A stretch of 64,000 bases of DNA. Source: Bradyrhizobium sp. dw_411. Lineage in GTDB: Bacteria; Pseudomonadota; Alphaproteobacteria; Rhizobiales; Xanthobacteraceae. A model generated the notes under the pieces. It was not told where the DNA came from. It saw nothing but the letters and a program-made list of their open reading frames with translations, and ran no database searches. Each line of letters starts with the position of its first letter. Position 1 is the stretch's first letter. The stretch lies in NCBI RefSeq assembly GCF_018449695.1, contig NZ_JAAVUY010000018.1:1-64000 (forward strand). Direction: 5' to 3'. A program made the position numbers and the translations under genes. Positions 25,547-33,755 of this stretch are shown piece by piece.

Positions 25547-27670
25547 ATGGAATTCTCTGTCCGTCATGCGATGCCCGGGCGCGTCCGGCTCCATATTCCC
25601 GCCATATGCCACAAGCGTTCGCTGGCCGAGGCCTTCCTTGGCTGGATCAGCGGCCAGTCTGGCATCAAGGCGGCGCGGATCAATTATGACTGCGCCAGCC
25701 TGGTGCTGGAATACGATCCGGCGCACGAGCCGATGCTGCGCACCTTGCTGGATCGCTTTCGCGATACAAGCCTGATCGAATTGAAATTGCTGGCGGCGAG
25801 CGTGCAGGCTGCCGCGGCTCCGGTAAACGCCAATCCGGCGCCGCCTGCGGTTTCCAAGCGCTCTCCGCTGACGCTGCCGACGATATCGCTGCTGATGGCT
25901 TTCAGCGCCAATCCGGTCGTCGTCGGCCTCAATATGCCGTTGATGCTTTACAATGCGTGGCCGATCGCCAAACGCGCCTGGAAGGTGTGGTCGACCGAAA
26001 GCAGGCTGAACATCGACGTGCTCGATACGCTGGCGATCACGTCGTCGGTGCTGCAGGGCGTGCCGATGGCGGGCTGCATCGTGACCTGGCTCATCAAACT
26101 TGGCGACTGGATCAGGGATCTGACAGCGGCGGGATCGAAGCGCGCGATCAGCGAGCTCCTGGAGTTTCAGTCGAAATCCGCCTGGGTCGTGCGCGATGGC
26201 GCGGTGGTCTCGATTCCGGCGGGCGAACTTGCGATCGGCGATCTCGTCGTGGTCTATCCCGGCGAAATGATCTCGGTGGACGGCGAGATTATCGACGGTC
26301 AGGCCACCGTCGACCAGAAGACGATCACGGGCGAGGGCCTGCCGGTCAACAAGGGCGTCGGCGAGGCGGCCTTTGCCGCCACCGTCATTCGTGACGGGCA
26401 GATCACCGTGCGCGCGCTTCGGGTCGGCTCGGCGACCACCGCCGGCCAGATCGTGCATCTGATCGAATCCGCGCCGATCGGCGATACCCGCATGCAGAAC
26501 CATGCCGAGCGCTTTGCCGACCGGCTGGTCACCCCGACGCTTGGATTGGCAGTCGGCACCGCCGCGCTGACCGGCGATTTCAACCGCTTCCTGTCGCTGG
26601 TCATCGTCGACTACGGCACCGGCATCCGCGTCGCGGCGCCGACCTCGGTCCTGTCGTCAATGACCCATGCGGCCCGCGCCGGCATCATCATCAAGAGCGG
26701 CGGGCACATGGAAAAGCTCGCCAATATCGACACGGTGGTATTTGACAAAACCGGCACCCTGACGCGCGGCGCGCCGGCGGTGATCGATGTCATTCCCTAT
26801 CAGGATCACATTACCCCGGGCCACCTGCTGGGCCTCGCGGCCGCGGCCGAAACGCGGCTGCAGCATCCGGTCGCCGAAGCCTTGCGGGTTCGCGCGCGGC
26901 AATTGGCGGTGAACGTTCCGGCCTGCGACGAGACCAAATATCGCATCGGCCTTGGCGTCGAGGGCCAGGTCAACGGCTATTACATGCATGTCGGCAATTC
27001 GCGCTTCATGAAGCAGTGCGACATTCGCGTCGATGCCAGCGCCGGCGATCGCCAGGCGCTCGATGAAAAAGGCTATTCGTGTCTTTACATCGCGGTCGAC
27101 GGCAAGCTCGCCGGCCTGGTTCCCTTCTCGGACGAAATCCGCCCGGAAAGCCGTTCCGTGATCCAGCGGCTGCATGAATTGGGCGTCAAGAACACGGTAA
27201 TGTTGACCGGCGACAATGGCGTGGTCGCACGCGCGGTCTGCAACGAAATCGGGCTGACGCGGCATTTCGCCGACATGCTGCCGGCCGACAAGGCCGAAGT
27301 CATTCAGCAGATGCAGCGCGAAGGCCAGCGGGTCGCGATGGTCGGCGACGGCATCAACGATTCACCCGCGCTGAGTTTTGCCGATGTCGGCGTCGCGATG
27401 AAGCACGGCGCCGAAGTCACGCACGAATCCGCCGATATCATTTTGATGGAAGATTCGCTGTGGAAGCTCGTCAAGGCGGTCGAGATTTCGCAAGGCGCGG
27501 TTCGCCTCATCAAGCAGAATTACGCGATCGTCGCCGGCCTCAATACGCTGGCGCTGGGACTGGCGCTGCCGGGCGGATTGATCACGCCGGAAATGACGGC
27601 GTTGATCAGCAACGGCTCGGCGATCTTGGCGAGCATGAACGGAATACGTCCCATCCTGCGCTATCAGTGA
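25547..27670 (+). CDS. Atypical P1B-type ATPase lacking CPC (P1B-6/FezB-like)
   Basis: P-type ATPase of 707 residues. The N-terminal HMA-like domain (MPGRVRLHIPAICHKRSL) has no CxxC. Catalytic D400 is in DKTGTLT, HP is at 440-441 (LQHPVAEAL), GDGIND at 600-605, and MLTGDN near 552. The actuator loop reads TGEG (261-264) in place of TGES. Where metal pumps have CPC in the transmembrane helix before the phosphorylation domain, this one reads VDYGTGIRVAAPTS (354-367). The RVAA recalls the RxAA motif that I associate with P1B-6 ATPases such as FezB. It lies 48 bases after the HMA-like gene and 1 base before the EcsC gene. Fe is the best-guess substrate, by inference. Confidence 0.88.
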   Translation: MEFSVRHAMPGRVRLHIPAICHKRSLAEAFLGWISGQSGIKAARINYDCASLVLEYDPAHEPMLRTLLDRFRDTSLIELKLLAASVQAAAAPVNANPAPPAVSKRSPLTLPTISLLMAFSANPVVVGLNMPLMLYNAWPIAKRAWKVWSTESRLNIDVLDTLAITSSVLQGVPMAGCIVTWLIKLGDWIRDLTAAGSKRAISELLEFQSKSAWVVRDGAVVSIPAGELAIGDLVVVYPGEMISVDGEIIDGQATVDQKTITGEGLPVNKGVGEAAFAATVIRDGQITVRALRVGSATTAGQIVHLIESAPIGDTRMQNHAERFADRLVTPTLGLAVGTAALTGDFNRFLSLVIVDYGTGIRVAAPTSVLSSMTHAARAGIIIKSGGHMEKLANIDTVVFDKTGTLTRGAPAVIDVIPYQDHITPGHLLGLAAAAETRLQHPVAEALRVRARQLAVNVPACDETKYRIGLGVEGQVNGYYMHVGNSRFMKQCDIRVDASAGDRQALDEKGYSCLYIAVDGKLAGLVPFSDEIRPESRSVIQRLHELGVKNTVMLTGDNGVVARAVCNEIGLTRHFADMLPADKAEVIQQMQREGQRVAMVGDGINDSPALSFADVGVAMKHGAEVTHESADIILMEDSLWKLVKAVEISQGAVRLIKQNYAIVAGLNTLALGLALPGGLITPEMTALISNGSAILASMNGIRPILRYQ

Positions 27671-27671
27671 G

Positions 27672-28496
27672 ATGACCCTGGAAATCGCCCCGCAGCAGCT
27701 ATCGCCGACCGATCACACAGCGCTGACGCAGGCGGTGAAGAGCCTCGAAAATCCCAATTTCGCGGCCCGGCTTTCCGACTATGCCGGCGTGCCGGTCAAT
27801 CGCGTGCTTGGCTTCCTGCCCAAGGTGGCCAACAATCAGCTCAACGAAATGGTGCGCTCGGCGATCATGAAAAGCCTCGACGTCGCGATCGACACGCTCG
27901 AGGATGAACCGCCACCGACACCGGCGACCTGGTTCTCCTCGTTTCTCGCGGGTGTGACCGGCGGCGTCAGCGGGCTGGTCGGCCTCGCCGCCTTGCCGAT
28001 CGAATTGCCGCTGACCACGACGTTCATGCTGCGGGCGATTGCCGCGATCGCGCGGCATGAGGGCGAGGATCTCACCAAGATCGAGGCCCGGCTGGCCTGC
28101 CTCGAAGTGTTTGCGCTGGGATCCAAACAACGCAACGAGAAAGTCGATAATATCGGCTATTACGCCGCCCGCGCGCTCCTGAGCAAATATACCAGCGACA
28201 TCGTCACGTTTGTTGCGGAGCGCGGCGCGATCGATGCTTCCGTGCCGGTGGTCAGGAGCATGGTGAGCGAGATCGCCTCGCGTTTCGGCCTCGTGGTGTC
28301 CGACAAGGTCGCGGCGGGCGCGTTGCCGATATTGGGCGCGGTGGGCGGCGCCACCGTCAATGTCATCTTCATGGATCATTTTCAGCGGGTCGCGCAGGCA
28401 CATTTTTCCCTGCGACGGCTTGAGCGCACATATGGCACCGCTCATATTCGTCAGAGCTATGCTGAGCTGGCCAATCGGTCGTCGGTGCCAGTCTGA
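27672..28496 (+). CDS. EcsC family protein
   Basis: Protein of 274 residues. The central hydrophobic FLAGVTGGVSGLVGLAALPI, then ELPLTTTFMLRAIAAIARHEG and CLEVFALGSKQRNEKVDN blocks match the EcsC family (named from the Bacillus ecs operon; function unknown, membrane-associated). It starts at ATG 27672, one base after the ATPase stop, and ends 2 bases before the DUF445 gene, so it is surely in the same transcript. Confidence 0.85.
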   Translation: MTLEIAPQQLSPTDHTALTQAVKSLENPNFAARLSDYAGVPVNRVLGFLPKVANNQLNEMVRSAIMKSLDVAIDTLEDEPPPTPATWFSSFLAGVTGGVSGLVGLAALPIELPLTTTFMLRAIAAIARHEGEDLTKIEARLACLEVFALGSKQRNEKVDNIGYYAARALLSKYTSDIVTFVAERGAIDASVPVVRSMVSEIASRFGLVVSDKVAAGALPILGAVGGATVNVIFMDHFQRVAQAHFSLRRLERTYGTAHIRQSYAELANRSSVPV

Positions 28497-28498
28497 CC

Positions 28499-29737
28499 GT
28501 GGTTACGCACGCCGAGCAGCGACTGCGCGACCTGCAACGGATGCGGTTGTTTGCGACCGCGCTGCTGGCGCTGATGACGGCGATCTTCATCGCGACCTAT
28601 CTCGTGCCCTGGCAATGGACCTGGCTGGCTTATCTGCGCGCCTTCACGGAGGCCGGCATGATCGGCGCCTGCGCCGACTGGTTCGCGGTCGTGGCGCTGT
28701 TTCGTCATCCGTTGGGTATTCCGATCCCGCACACCGCGATCGTGCCGCACAATAAAGAGCGGATCGGCGGCGCGATCGGCCGTTTCATCTCTAATAATTT
28801 CCTGTCGCCCAAAGTATTGCGGGCGAAAATGCGGGAGATCGATCCGGCCGGTTGGGCGGCAGGCTGGCTGCTTCATCCTGACAATGCCCGCCGGATCGCA
28901 CAGCGCGCGGCAGCTACGCTGCCGCAGGCGCTGCGGGCAATGCCGCGCGACGATCTCAACGCGTTCCTGGCGCGGATGGCGCGCGGCGGTATCGAGGCGG
29001 TTCCGGCCGCGCCGCTGGCGTCGAAAATACTTTCGATCCTGTGGGCGCAGGGCGAGACCCAGGCGCTGGTCGAGCGCGGGATCGACATGGCGGCGCGGGC
29101 GCTCACCGATAACCGCGACCGGATCAAGGTGACGGTGACGCAAAAGTCTTCGCGCTTCATTCCGAAATGGGTCGATGCGATCGTTGCCGACAAGATCGTC
29201 AGCGGATTGACGCAGTTGCTCGACGAGATGCGCAATCCCGCGCATCCCTGGCGAACCGAGCTGGGCGCCTCGGTCAATCGCTTGATCGACGACCTCGCCA
29301 CCAAGCCGGAATTCTACGCGCGCGGCGAGGAGCTCAAGACCGAAGTTCTTGATAATCCCGTTGTGGTGCAGCAGGTCAACCGGCTGTGGACTCAGATTGA
29401 AGTCCAGCTCGATACCAATTCGGCTGTCTATATCGGCCAGTTGGCCGGCGGGCTTGAGCATGCCTTGATCGCGCTTGGTCAGCGATTGGCAAACGATCCC
29501 GCCATTCGCGACGCGGTCAATCGATGGCTGCGGATCGCCGCGCTGCGCCTGATCGCGCCGCGCCGCGCCGAAATCGGCGCGTTCATCACGCAGGTAGTGG
29601 AGCGCTGGGACACCGAGACACTGGTCAATCGCATGGAGCTGCAGGTCGGACGCGATCTTCAGTATATCAGGATCAACGGCACGCTGGTCGGCGGACTGGT
29701 GGGGCTGATCATTTTTACGATCACGCGGTGGGTTTGA
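28499..29737 (+). CDS. DUF445 family membrane protein
   Basis: Protein of 412 residues starting at GTG 28499. It has an N-terminal membrane segment (LFATALLALMTAIFIATYLV) and the DUF445 hallmark TEAGMIGACADWFAVVALFR followed by HPLGIPIPHTAIVPHNKERIG. A C-terminal hydrophobic segment (NGTLVGGLVGLIIFTITRWV) closes it. Function unknown. It is last of the apparent ATPase-EcsC-DUF445 transcript. Confidence 0.88.
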   Translation: MVTHAEQRLRDLQRMRLFATALLALMTAIFIATYLVPWQWTWLAYLRAFTEAGMIGACADWFAVVALFRHPLGIPIPHTAIVPHNKERIGGAIGRFISNNFLSPKVLRAKMREIDPAGWAAGWLLHPDNARRIAQRAAATLPQALRAMPRDDLNAFLARMARGGIEAVPAAPLASKILSILWAQGETQALVERGIDMAARALTDNRDRIKVTVTQKSSRFIPKWVDAIVADKIVSGLTQLLDEMRNPAHPWRTELGASVNRLIDDLATKPEFYARGEELKTEVLDNPVVVQQVNRLWTQIEVQLDTNSAVYIGQLAGGLEHALIALGQRLANDPAIRDAVNRWLRIAALRLIAPRRAEIGAFITQVVERWDTETLVNRMELQVGRDLQYIRINGTLVGGLVGLIIFTITRWV

Positions 29738-29817
29738 GCTGATCTTCTCCCTATCCCCGCTTGCGGTAGGGCTGTTGCATATGAAGAAAGAGATTGGGCC
29801 TGCAGTCTTTGTGCGGC

Positions 29818-29933
29818 CATCCTTCGAGACGGCCGCCTCCGGCGTCCCCTCAGGATGAGGACTTTCTGTGCGGCTAAATCTTAAACCCTCATGGTGAGGA
29901 GCCTCGTCTTCGAGGCGTCTCGAACCATGAGGC
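29818..29933. repeat. Intergenic paired-hairpin repeat (family B, copy 2)
   Basis: It opens ccatccttcgagacggcc..ctcaggatgagg and closes ctcatggtgaggagcctcg..cgaggcgtctcgaaccatgag, the same two-hairpin plan as 19277-19393 with diverged loops. It fills most of the space between the DUF445 gene and the convergent regulator gene. Confidence 0.75.
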
Positions 29934-30013
29934 CCCAGGCGATTACCGCGGCGGAAAGTCATATGTGATAGCCCTGCCGCTTGCGAGAGAGGCGAAGAAA
30001 GAACGAGCACACG

Positions 30014-30862
30014 TTACTTCGTTTCGCGTGCCTCGATCAGCGATCTCACCCGCTCCACATCATCGGGCGTTGCCGGATTGTAGACCACCATGTCGAGGTC
30101 GCTGCGGCCATCGACGGCGAAGGCCGAGTATTCCAGCGTGATCAATCCGGCCAGCGGATGCCGCAGCGATTTGGCGAAATCGCCATAGGTGCTGCGCACA
30201 TCGTTTTCGCGCCAGATCGCCTCGAACTCCGGGCTGAGCCGGCACAGTTCGTCGACCAAAGCCTGAACACTTTTGGTCGCTCCGGCGCGCGCGGTGTCGG
30301 CGCGGAAGGCGGCGACCGCAAAGCGCGCGACGCCTTCCCAATTGGTCTGGACGGCGCGGATGTGAGGCGTGCTGAACATCATGCGCAGGATGTTACGTTG
30401 CCCCGCGGCGATCGCGCCGTAATCGGTCATCACGACCGACGCGGCCCGGTTCCAGCCGACGATGTCCCAGGTCGAGGTCTTCACATAAGCGGGGCTGAAC
30501 GCGAGCGCGTCGAGCACGCGCTGCAGCCGCGGCGTCACGCCTTCGGCCGCGTGATAACGCACCTCGGGCGGCCGGCCCAGGGCCAGCAGAAACAGATGCT
30601 CGCGCTCGACTTCCGTCAGCACCAGCGCCCGCGCGATCCGCTCCAGCACATCGGCGGACGGCGCGCCGCCGCGGCCCTGTTCGAGCCAAGTATACCAGGT
30701 GGCGCTGACATTAGCGCGCTGGGCGATTTCCTCACGCCGCAATCCCGGCGTGCGCCGGCGTGCCGACGGAAAGCCGAACGTCGCCGGATCGAGCCGCGCG
30801 CGGCGATCCCTGAGGTAATTTCCAAGCAGATTGTCGTTTGGATTAGTTTGGGCGAGCGGCAT
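30014..30862 (-). CDS. XRE-family regulator with MmyB-like sensor domain
   Basis: Protein of 282 residues. It has an N-terminal helix-turn-helix (TPGLRREEIAQRANVSATWY, then TWLEQGRGGAPSADVLERIA), then a MmyB-like PAS-type ligand domain (AYVKTSTWDIVGWNRAASVV; HPLAGLITLEYSAFAVDGR). ATG 30862 is preferred since AGGA lies just upstream and the earlier ATG at 30880 overlaps a palindrome and a TATAAT box. It diverges from the SDR gene, which in this family is often the regulated target. Confidence 0.9.
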   Translation of the reverse strand: MPLAQTNPNDNLLGNYLRDRRARLDPATFGFPSARRRTPGLRREEIAQRANVSATWYTWLEQGRGGAPSADVLERIARALVLTEVEREHLFLLALGRPPEVRYHAAEGVTPRLQRVLDALAFSPAYVKTSTWDIVGWNRAASVVMTDYGAIAAGQRNILRMMFSTPHIRAVQTNWEGVARFAVAAFRADTARAGATKSVQALVDELCRLSPEFEAIWRENDVRSTYGDFAKSLRHPLAGLITLEYSAFAVDGRSDLDMVVYNPATPDDVERVRSLIEARETK

Positions 30863-30879
30863 GCGCGTCCTGTTAGTCA

Positions 30880-30893
30880 TTATACCTGTATAA
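30880..30893. promoter_or_regulatory. Operator-like palindrome in divergent promoter
   Basis: TTATAC-CT-GTATAA has perfect 6-base arms. On the minus strand it includes TATAAT, a candidate -10 for the regulator gene. It lies 67 bases before the SDR gene. The best reading is an autoregulatory site for the MmyB-type protein controlling both genes. Confidence 0.5.
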
Positions 30894-30960
30894 AGTCACT
30901 ACTTTACCCGGATAGATCATAGGCCGAAAACAGCATCGATCCAACCTGGGAGAATATCCG

Positions 30961-31851
30961 ATGCGTGTTTTCGTTACCGGCGCGAGCGGCTTTGTCGGCT
31001 CTGCGGTTGTCGCTGAGTTGATGGCGGCAGGGCATCAGGTGCTCGGCCTCGCGCGCTCCGATGCATCGGCGCAGTCTGTTGCCGCTGCGGGTGCGCAGGT
31101 GCATCGCGGCGATCTCACGGATCTCGAAAGCCTGCGCAGCGGCGCTGCCGCGACTGACGCCGTGATTCATACCGCCTTCATTCACGACTTCTCGAAATTC
31201 GCCGAGAATTGCGAAATCGACCGCCGCGCGATCGAGGCGCTTGGCTCCGCACTCGCCGGCTCCAATCGGCCTCTGATTGTCACGTCAGGAACCGGCTTGC
31301 TCACGCCGGGGCATTTGGCCACGGAAGACACCGTGCGTCCTACGGGGTCTGCGATTCCCCGCGTGTCGGAGCAGGCGGGTCTCTCGCTGGTATCGCAGGG
31401 CGTGCGCGTGTCGGCGATGCGATTGCCGCCGACGGTGCATGGCGATGGCGATCATGGTTTTGTGCCGATCCTGATTGGCCTCGCCCGTGACAAGGGCGCC
31501 GCAGCCTATGTCGGCGACGGCAACAACCGGTGGCCCGCCGTACACCGGCTCGATGCGGCGCAGCTCTATCGATTGGTGCTTGAGAAGGGGACCGCAGGTG
31601 CGGTGTATCATGCGGTTGCCGAGCAGGGCGTGCCGTTCCGGGAGATCGCAGGCGTAATCGGCCGCCGCTTGAACGTCCCTGTCGTCAGCAAAACGCCCGA
31701 GGAGGCGGCCCAGCATTTCGGCTGGTTTGCGCATTTCGCGGCAATGGATAATCCGGCCTCAAGCGCGCAGACGCAGGAACAGATGGGTTGGCACCCGACA
31801 CGACCCGGGCTGATTTCCGATCTCGATCATCCGCGTTATTTCCCGGCCTGA
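30961..31851 (+). CDS. SDR family NAD(P)-dependent oxidoreductase
   Basis: Protein of 296 residues. FVTGASGFVGSAVV is the glycine-rich cofactor motif at 4-17. The extended-SDR plan continues with DLTDLESLRSGAAATDAVIH and an SGTGLL segment, but the usual YxxxK is replaced by a less clear region (SEQAGLSLVSQG). It is close to NAD-dependent epimerases often found beside MmyB-type regulators. Substrate unknown. Confidence 0.85.
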   Translation: MRVFVTGASGFVGSAVVAELMAAGHQVLGLARSDASAQSVAAAGAQVHRGDLTDLESLRSGAAATDAVIHTAFIHDFSKFAENCEIDRRAIEALGSALAGSNRPLIVTSGTGLLTPGHLATEDTVRPTGSAIPRVSEQAGLSLVSQGVRVSAMRLPPTVHGDGDHGFVPILIGLARDKGAAAYVGDGNNRWPAVHRLDAAQLYRLVLEKGTAGAVYHAVAEQGVPFREIAGVIGRRLNVPVVSKTPEEAAQHFGWFAHFAAMDNPASSAQTQEQMGWHPTRPGLISDLDHPRYFPA

Positions 31852-31859
31852 GGGCCGGG

Positions 31860-31886
31860 CCGGGGTGCGGATGCCCCGCGCCCCGG
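31860..31886 (+). terminator. GC-rich terminator hairpin after SDR gene
   Basis: CCGGGGTGCGG (31860-31870) pairs with CCGCGCCCCGG (31876-31886), one G-U, with a 5-base loop and then CTTT. It lies 9 bases after the SDR stop. Confidence 0.65.
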
Positions 31887-32036
31887 CTTTCGGGGCCCAA
31901 ATCCCGCTAATTTCCCGGGGACGCCGGTCATTTGGTTGAACCGATCTTGCCGGTTCGGCGACGGATGGCTGTGTGGCGCCAGGCTGCAATAACAGGCCTG
32001 TCGCGATGCCGATCTTGGAGGTTTGGAGAAGGAACG

Positions 32037-32606
32037 ATGCGGCGCATTTCCCTGGCGCGCGCCTGCGCTGTCATGGCTCTCGCGGCTATGTCCGCGATGA
32101 CGCCGGCTAACGCCACCATTGAAAAGATCATGAACCAATGCGACGGCAAGCTGTGTCCGTTCTTCCGTGCGTCCATCGTGATCCCCGATGGCTGGGTCGA
32201 GGACAAGGGCGCGACGCGTCATTTCAATTCGCAGTTCCTGCTGCCCAAGGGGGTCGACTTCGAAAAGTCGTCGGCATCGATCTATGTCACGGTGGTTTAT
32301 AATCGCAAGAAGCAGCCGATTTCCGACTTCATGCCCGCCGAGATTGCGGAGTGGCGCAGCCGCGCCAAGGGCGCCAAGATCACCGATCTCGACGATCTTC
32401 CCCGCGGCGACGGCAAGCCCGCCTTTGTGCGTCATCAATTCGAAGCCGCCAGCCTTCGCGAACAGGGCTATGAATTGCAGGCTGTCACCACCGACGGCGA
32501 CACGGACGGCAACGAATTTATCGTGACCATAACGTTGTCGGCCAATTCGGCGAAGGCCCTGCAAAGCGCCAGCGCGGCCTATCAGGCGATCCTGAGCAAG
32601 TATTGA
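32037..32606 (+). CDS. Secreted hypothetical protein
   Basis: Protein of 189 residues with a Sec signal (MRRISLARACAVMALAAMSA, cleavage near ANA). Two cysteines close together (NQCDGKLCPFF) may form a disulfide. The mature part is a soluble alpha/beta protein without a family I recognise. GAGAAGGA lies 5 bases before ATG 32037, deciding the start. Confidence 0.75.
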   Translation: MRRISLARACAVMALAAMSAMTPANATIEKIMNQCDGKLCPFFRASIVIPDGWVEDKGATRHFNSQFLLPKGVDFEKSSASIYVTVVYNRKKQPISDFMPAEIAEWRSRAKGAKITDLDDLPRGDGKPAFVRHQFEAASLREQGYELQAVTTDGDTDGNEFIVTITLSANSAKALQSASAAYQAILSKY

Positions 32607-32638
32607 GCCGAAAGCGCCGGCGTAGCGCGAGCCACGAT

Positions 32639-33745
32639 CTACTTGATCATGATGCCTTCCGCCTCACTCATGTCGTGAATGGAGGCGTCAAAGGACAGGC
32701 GGTCGGGATTGTCTGTGGATTGCCGGCGCAACGTTTCGCTCAATTGATCCTGTTCGAGATGAAAATTCCGGCCGTCGCGCAGGCGGGCATAGGCGGCCCA
32801 TGGCACGAAATTGGTCACCGGGAAGGGCAGTCCGTCGCGCGGGGAAATGTCGATATTGACACCGGAAATGAGCAGCAGGTTCTTGTCGTGGTAGACCGGC
32901 TCGCGCCGCATGCTGCGATAGGTGCGATCGAACTCGATCTGGGTGTGATAGCGCGCGGCATCCAGCGCCGGATGCGGTGAGGTCACCAAGGTCGGCATCG
33001 CCGGGCTGAGTGCGGCCTCCAGCATGTCGTGGCCTTCTGGGCCTTCCGATGCGGTGCGGCGAAAGAAAAACAGATCGGCGGTCAGGCGCGCGCCGATGAC
33101 CTGCGGCGTGTCACCCCAGGTTTCCGCCGGCAGCCGCGTCACCAGCGATGGCGCGGCGTGAAATACGTTACACGTGCTCAGGGTTTTGAGCGGGCCCTTG
33201 CTGCGGTCGATCAACAGATCGAGGTTGAGCAGCAGGCCTTCGGAGCGCGCTTCATCGAGGAAAAGATTATCGACGAGCACCGCGGGTTTGCCGTCGAGCC
33301 GCCCGAACAGGATATGATCGCAGGCGTGGCGGTATTCGTCCTGATACCAGTGCAGCACGCCGCAGAGTTTGCCGCAATTGTCACCGAACTCCTGACGGGC
33401 GGTGCGGCTGCGCTGATAGACGCCGTAACGTTTTGTGTCGGGATCGTAGCCGACATGGCTGGCATGGATGATGACGAGATCCTCGCCATGATGGGCATGC
33501 GGCCCGTGCCGGTTGGTGGCGACCTTGCCGCCAACCCGGCCGTGGTCGAACGGAAACGTTCCGAAATGCTGGGCGATCAGGATCACCGGATAGCCCTGGC
33601 TCTCATCGGAACAGAACGCCCGCGAGGGCATCATGCGATCGCGCTGAAAACCCAGCGACAGGCAGTAATTATACAGGCGCGGCACAAACTCGCTGTACCG
33701 CATCGCATGGTCGTCGATACGAAAGTTCTCGATGATCCGCTGCAT
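32639..33745 (-). CDS. Hypothetical; possible LCIB-type carbonic anhydrase-like fold
   Basis: Protein of 368 residues, no firm family match. The block DLVIIHASHVGYDPDTKRYG followed about 20 residues later by CGKLCGVLHWY resembles the HVG...CG pattern of limiting-CO2-inducible (LCIB/LCIC) proteins, which have a beta-carbonic-anhydrase-like fold. The likely zinc ligands would be this His and Cys. The rest (e.g. NFVPWAAYARLRDG) is unrecognised. ATG 33745 is used, although TTG 33748 precedes it. It follows the decarboxylase-like gene by 10 bases on the same strand, so the two probably form an operon. Confidence 0.45.
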   Translation of the reverse strand: MQRIIENFRIDDHAMRYSEFVPRLYNYCLSLGFQRDRMMPSRAFCSDESQGYPVILIAQHFGTFPFDHGRVGGKVATNRHGPHAHHGEDLVIIHASHVGYDPDTKRYGVYQRSRTARQEFGDNCGKLCGVLHWYQDEYRHACDHILFGRLDGKPAVLVDNLFLDEARSEGLLLNLDLLIDRSKGPLKTLSTCNVFHAAPSLVTRLPAETWGDTPQVIGARLTADLFFFRRTASEGPEGHDMLEAALSPAMPTLVTSPHPALDAARYHTQIEFDRTYRSMRREPVYHDKNLLLISGVNIDISPRDGLPFPVTNFVPWAAYARLRDGRNFHLEQDQLSETLRRQSTDNPDRLSFDASIHDMSEAEGIMIK

Positions 33746-33755
33746 CAAGCGACGA

